A DNA stretch of 64,000 nucleotides from Gnetum montanum (Eukaryota; Streptophyta; Gnetopsida; Gnetales; Gnetaceae): NCBI GenBank assembly GCA_015680685.1, contig MNCI01011411.1, forward strand, positions 96,679 through 160,678, read 5' to 3'. A program made the position numbers and the translations under genes. This document shows positions 59,040 through 64,000 of the stretch, in pieces. How positions within the stretch are numbered: position 1 is the stretch's first letter; every line of letters starts with the position of its first letter. The notes below the pieces were generated by a model that was not told the DNA's origin, ran no database searches, and worked only from the letters and a program-made list of their open reading frames with translations.

Positions 59040-60025
59040 TAGAAAGAATAAAGTCAAAATCTATAGAACTCAAAACATTACCAGAATTTCTTGAGCATGT
59101 ATTTTTAGAAAATGATAAACTAGTGATTGTAAATGCCCATTTTTCATAGAGAAATGTTAACACTACCACAAGGACACCTCCCCCAAACTAAGTCTTACAA
59201 TACTTAGCATGATCATAAATGGTCTTTGAATCAATATAATCCTTGATATATCAATGATTATGAAATGAAGGGGCATCAAACCTCCAATTAAATACATAGT
59301 TAGCCTATCACATGGGAACCAAAAATGGTAAGGGAATGAAAAGAATTTATTAGAATCTTATGGGTTTAATCATAACTTAACTTCCCCTTATCATTTGTAG
59401 GCCAATGGTTAGGTGGAAGTTACCAATCATGAAATTGTTAGAATACTCAAGAAGATTGTTAGTAGGTATAGAAGAGATTGGGACAACAATCTTAATGATT
59501 CTCTTTAGACCTATTAAATGGAATGAAAGAATCTTATTGATTACACTTTGTTTGAGTTGGTTTATGGATAGGTTCTATGACTTTGTATTGATATTTAGGT
59601 GAAAATCATGGGCATTGTTATGGATTTTGAAATGATCTTAGATTTTGCTTAAAAAAAGAGGTTGATTAACCTTAACCTTCTTGATGAAAACTACAGAATT
59701 TCGTTGATGCATAATGAATTAGAGCATTCTTATATTAAGGCTCGCCATGATCACATAAGAGAATTTTATTTCAAAGTTGGTAATAAGATCCTCTATTTTA
59801 TTCCACTACACTTGGCTTGTTTGGGTAAGTTTCAATTTCAGTGGGAAGGACCATACATCATCCACACTAGTCACTAGTCTAGCACAACACATATCTACAT
59901 CTTGATGAGATAGATAAAGTCTTTTTGATTAATGGGCAATACCTAGAGTGCTATAGAGAGTATCTTTCTACTTTGAGAGTACGTAATGATCAATCTTATG
60001 TTTTGCGCTTAGAGGTCTATTAGGT
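59040..60025 (+). pseudogene. Athila-like pol relic: RT start joined to integrase
   Basis: Near 59055-59145 the plus strand reads IELKTLPEFLEHVFLEN, the spacer before reverse transcriptase in Athila elements. The reverse transcriptase and RNase H are missing: from about 59375 it passes to integrase (VEVTNHEIVRILKKIV, 59415-59462; LFELVYG; later RHDHIREFYFKVGNKILYF at 59742-59798 and FQWEGPYIIH). Many stops and frameshifts. An internal deletion of about 1.5-2 kb explains the jump. It may belong to the same old element as 55940-58960. Confidence 0.7.
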
Positions 60026-63000
60026 AATAGACATGGATTAGTTGTGAGGAAGAATCCTCCATGCCATGTTGATTTTTTCTTTTCATTTTGCTATTTTTCT
60101 TATGTTAATAAAGTTGGGATGTTTAGTTAGTATTTTTTATATTTTGAGCTTAATGATCAATCATTCAAAATATTTTTCTTTCCTTAAGTATGCTGTGTGG
60201 GAAAAACTAATTAACATGCTTTATGAATGCTCGCCAAATAAGCCAATGGTGGATGGCTGAGTTACAAATGTGATGATGATGTAGGAGTGCCAATTGGGTC
60301 CAACATTAAGCCTTGATCAATGGAATCTTCACACAAAAAAATTCATCCACCCATTTTCTTCTATCTATAATTGGTGAATCAAGATTAGATTAAGTGTGGA
60401 GCTTGGGCTCACACTGTGATCTATTGAAGTAAACACTACTAGAACTATGGGTAGGTGATGGATCCGCATCTTATCGTATGAGCTCCAAAATCCCAAAAGA
60501 GTGCTTGGTCACTGGTAAGAAAAGGGTGTATCATCAAGGATCCTTGTAACCACTAAATTGGTCTAACCAATATGGTTAGACCAAGGTGCACATGTTGCAT
60601 TGCTTAGCCACCTTGGTCAAAAGAGGTTCCTGATCTCTTGAAAATGTGCATGCCATGTGTTAGGGGATGGATTATTGTTCCATGCAAGTTAAAGATTCTA
60701 GGTAGTGATTCAATACTCCAATCATTCCCATAATTCTCATGCATCACCAAAAACCCTCTTCTCATAAAAAGAAAAGAAAAAAAAGATGAAAAAGATGAAA
60801 AGGCAAAAGAAAAAAGAAAAGAATAAAAAGAATAAATAATAGAACAATAATGATAAAAATAAAAGATGATGGAAGGAGTAATGTAATCCCAAGGTTACTA
60901 GTTCATACAAATTGATATTTTTGCCATCCTAGACTAATCCTATGATTTCTTAATTTAAACTAAAGCAAGCAGTTAAACTAATATACATGTAAGCCTTTTT
61001 CATGTTTAACCCATTAGCTAGATCACTTGAACTCTAATGTAATAATTCAAGATAGTCTATTACTCCATTCCTACTCATGTCCATGTAGGCCCAAAAGTCT
61101 CTTTCATTGTGAACTTTGGTAATATCCATTGTTACTTCCATCTAATTCATAAGTCCATTTGTTTCTAGGGGTCAAAATCTATAATCATTGATCCAACCCA
61201 TGGTCATGTACATTATCTCTTGATCATGCTATTATAATTTTTGTTATAATTGGGATCAGTAGGTGTAACTAAGGGGATCAAAGGGAGAATTCTAATAGAG
61301 TAAAATTTAGGGAGTATATCATGCTTGCATGCACGAATGAAGGAAAACCAAATTGGAATCTTGTCTTCTAGATGTTTTGTGGCATGTTGCCTTGGTTTGA
61401 TTTCACCAATGGTTAGACCACATCATAACTAAACCTAGATGGAACTAATGAGGGTAGGTGTGACCTTGTACTTGGAAGAGGAACTTAAAGGTATATCCCT
61501 ACTAGGTGGGTGAGTAGTAGTGGATTGCTCATAGCATGTTGGACGTGCTCACATACTTCATAAATTGGGGATTTGGTAATGTTTTACTATATATATTTCT
61601 CTCTTATTTATCATGCATTCTCTATTCCTTCCATTTCATGTCTTATTCATTGTTGCATGTAGCAGAAATTTGACCAAGCATAGTGCAAGATAAGATTGGT
61701 CATCCAAGGGGACAAACTCACATTTGATGCTAATGTCTCACTAGTTGTTGGAAATCCATAGGTGTTCCATCAATGGGTTTTATAGGGGTAAGAAAGATAG
61801 GATCCTTTTATGAGAAGGATCCACTTATGAATCATTAGTGGTGTCAAATCTTGAGTGAGTGAGCTCCACCTTAACTTCTAGGATGGTGGTGGTTGTATAG
61901 CATAATGCACTTGATCCATCTTCCACATGTGGGGTTGTAACTTAATGAGACTAATGATTTGACTAGAACTGTCTTCTTTCACTTTTGCTTTCTTCCTACA
62001 TGTTTAGTTATCTTGGTTTTCTTTAGTGTTAGTGTCATAAGTTTTAGAGCCTTTTGGCTTGTTTCTTTTCATGTTTACATCTTTAATTGTTATGCTAGTA
62101 TTCTTTAGTGCATGTTGTTAGTTAATGTTATCCAAGGCTTGTATCTCATAACTTAGTCATTAGGAAGAGACACTGATGGATATATATTTTTCAATTATAT
62201 CTTGTCCCTCATAACCACATACATGTTTGGCATTAGCTTGCGAGTTTTCTCTTCATGTTTTAAAAGGAAATTATACCTACAATTTTTTTCATGCATGATT
62301 TTTAATGGTAGTTTAATGCCTATGGATTTTAGTGATTTTTAGCATTGTCATAGTATAGCATGTATTGGCAAGTGTACTCTTGATCTTGTGAAGACAAAAT
62401 CATTTAGTTCTACTTGGAGAAAAATTGCTTGATCCATAATCTGAAATCTTCCCTTCAAAGGAATATTTGAACATGGAGGGATGACATCCCAAAACTGTAA
62501 TCAAAAGACATGCATAACAATTGGTGGCTAAATACAAACTAAAAGATGTACTGAAGATCATTCATCATACTTGAGACATCTTCAATTTTGTAGGCATTCC
62601 AAGGCACTCTTCTTGCTAGTCATCATCCCTTGGCCTCTCTCTTCTCAAACTGACAATTTTGTAATGTATCTAGTGTCAAAGTATTTATACAATTGTATTT
62701 GTCTACATTGACCCTATCATGTGTCTAGTTCCAATCATTATCTCTTGAATGTTAAAGTGAAGGGACTAGCTTTATCTAGTCTAAGAGCCATTTTATTACA
62801 TTTTGTGTGTGGTGGTGCACCTATTCCTTAAGGGATTGTGACACATGTGAGTGTGTGAGAGCATTGCATCTATCTCCAAGAGGGATTTCAATGCATGTGT
62901 GCTTATTATCATTTTATTCTTTATAATTATAAACTACAAATCATAAATATTCTCTTATCTTTTCCATAGTGTAACATGGGTTTGAATTGTATTATATGTA

Positions 63001-63175
63001 TTATAATATATTTTATATCTTTTGAATGCAACAACATACATGAATGTTCTTATCAATCTAGTCAACATCATCTTCAAAGTTTATGATCAGATCACACTGT
63101 GACTTGAATAATATATTCCTTGGTCCAAAACTAGCAGGACCCTTATCACTATGTCTTACTCTTAGTATATCTCAA
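60026..63175 (+). other. No gene seen; probably decayed retroelement sequence
   Basis: AT-rich with only short frames. There is a perfect palindrome at 60558-60584 and an A/G-rich run at 60765-60850. I see no LTR edge, tRNA or conserved ORF. Confidence 0.45.
60558..60584. repeat. 27-bp palindrome
   Basis: The arms TTGGTCTAACC and GGTTAGACCAA are perfectly complementary around AATAT. It could form a hairpin or be a dimeric binding site; no gene starts nearby. Confidence 0.8.
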
Positions 63176-63185
63176 AAGTATATTA

Positions 63186-63900
63186 GCAATGATGTAACAT
63201 TTTTCATGGATGACTTCTTCACCCATGATTCTAATTTTGAGTAAGCCCATTTTGAGCAAGTCTTAAAATTAATTAGTAGAATCGCTCAATTGGTAGAATT
63301 GTCACTTGATGATTCAAGAATAGATTACTATTGGAGATTGGATATTAGAAAAGGGAATCAAGGTTTAGTTAGAAAAGATCAAATTCATTCAAGAAATCAC
63401 ATATTTACTACAAAAAGTGACAAATGTTAGGTCATTCCTTAGATACATTGGCTACAATAGGTACTTCTTTGAAAATTTCTCTAAAATCCTCAAATTGTTG
63501 GTGGAGTTGATAAAGAAGGATATACCATTCAAATAAACCAAGGAACACGATCAAACATTTAAACTTCTAAAATAGAAGATTTTGGAAACCCTAATTCTAT
63601 AAGTTCTTATTTGGTCCAATCCATTCCTCATTATGATAGATGCATCAAAATATGCATGGGCAGCTGTGCTCATGTAATTAGATGATAAAAAACATCCATA
63701 CTACATCCATTATATGAGCAAGACCATTGTAGGTACACAGTTAAACTAGATCATAATTGAAAAAGAATTGATGACATTAGTGTATGCACTTAAAAAATTT
63801 AGATCCTATGTGCTTGGTTATTCAACCTTTGGTTCACCTATATTCACATCTTGAGTGTCTTGGATTTGTCTAGGATACATTGACAAGCCTTTGTTCATGC
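63186..63900 (+). pseudogene. Athila-like reverse transcriptase/RNase H relic
   Basis: FFMDDFFTHDSNFE (63200-63240) is the catalytic FMDDF block of Athila reverse transcriptase. Then, in shifted frames, come VRSFLRYIGYNRYFFENFSK (63425-63485), the FLGxxGFYRRFIxxFS block; IDASKYAWAAVL (63637-63675), the RNase H DASxxAxGAVL block; and IIEKELMTLVYALKKFRSYV (63752-63810). It is heavily decayed and runs toward the window end. Confidence 0.7.
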
Positions 63901-64000
63901 CGAGCAACTAATGAACCCTCTTCGTTCCTGTGCAAAAACTATAAATATTCAAGGTAAGTTCTTTCACATAACAAGTTAATACTTAGTCATTTCTTAAAGC

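Overview
This is eukaryotic nuclear DNA from a plant with a large, repeat-rich genome. I see one ordinary host gene. It has seven exons over 10 kb, GT/AG introns up to 4.8 kb, and a protein that looks like the plant CCHC zinc-knuckle family of Arabidopsis At3g43590. The rest is layers of Ty3/gypsy LTR retrotransposons of the Athila and Tat types, with LINE, SINE-like and small non-autonomous elements. Long TE-filled introns, old nested insertions and AT-rich filler suggest a gymnosperm, but I cannot name the species. I see no rRNA gene, intact tRNA gene, CRISPR array or organelle block.

Layout. 1-12003: plus-strand remains of an Athila-like family, with LTRs at 6552-7511 and 11124-12003 and two decayed copies of a large envelope-position ORF (2169-6270 and 8059-10876). 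A minus-oriented LTR edge of the same family lies at 1-96, and a TRIM-like element is nested at 4157-5390. 12650-13600: decayed minus-strand LINE ORF1. 13850-15160: SINE-like repeat cluster. 16016-26070: the zinc-knuckle gene, with an antisense LINE filling intron 1 and another LINE scrap in intron 3. 26071-29342: flank with a long array of about 10-bp repeats. 29343-53249: minus-oriented Athila-like element with gag-protease only, whose 3' LTR was split by a 17.5-kb Tat-like element (29366-46834). The insertion is exact: the 5-bp duplication CCCTA lies on both sides. 53250-64000: older plus-strand pol and protease relics, one cut by a 2.6-kb solo LTR with target duplication GTTTG.

The most unusual object is inside the Tat-like element. 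Between its gag-protease (41537-45193) and its RT-RNase H-integrase (32356-35813) lies a plus-strand gene with at least six exons (36403 to about 40633), antisense to the element. It sits where related Ogre elements carry an intron. A good splice acceptor in the element's own sense strand lies at 35813, so the antisense gene may sit wholly inside a retrotransposon intron. Exons 2 and 3 read, collinearly, like a plant FCP1/NIF-type HAD phosphatase domain whose late Asp pair is gone. It is followed by a stop-free stretch of about 357 codons of no family I recognise, and then by charged, coiled-coil-like exons. The element is also rich in the hexamer GCGTAA/TTACGC and has two blocks of degenerate tandem repeats.

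All transposon genes here are broken by stops or frameshifts, so none looks able to move. The zinc-knuckle gene looks intact, with seven exons joined in phase 0.
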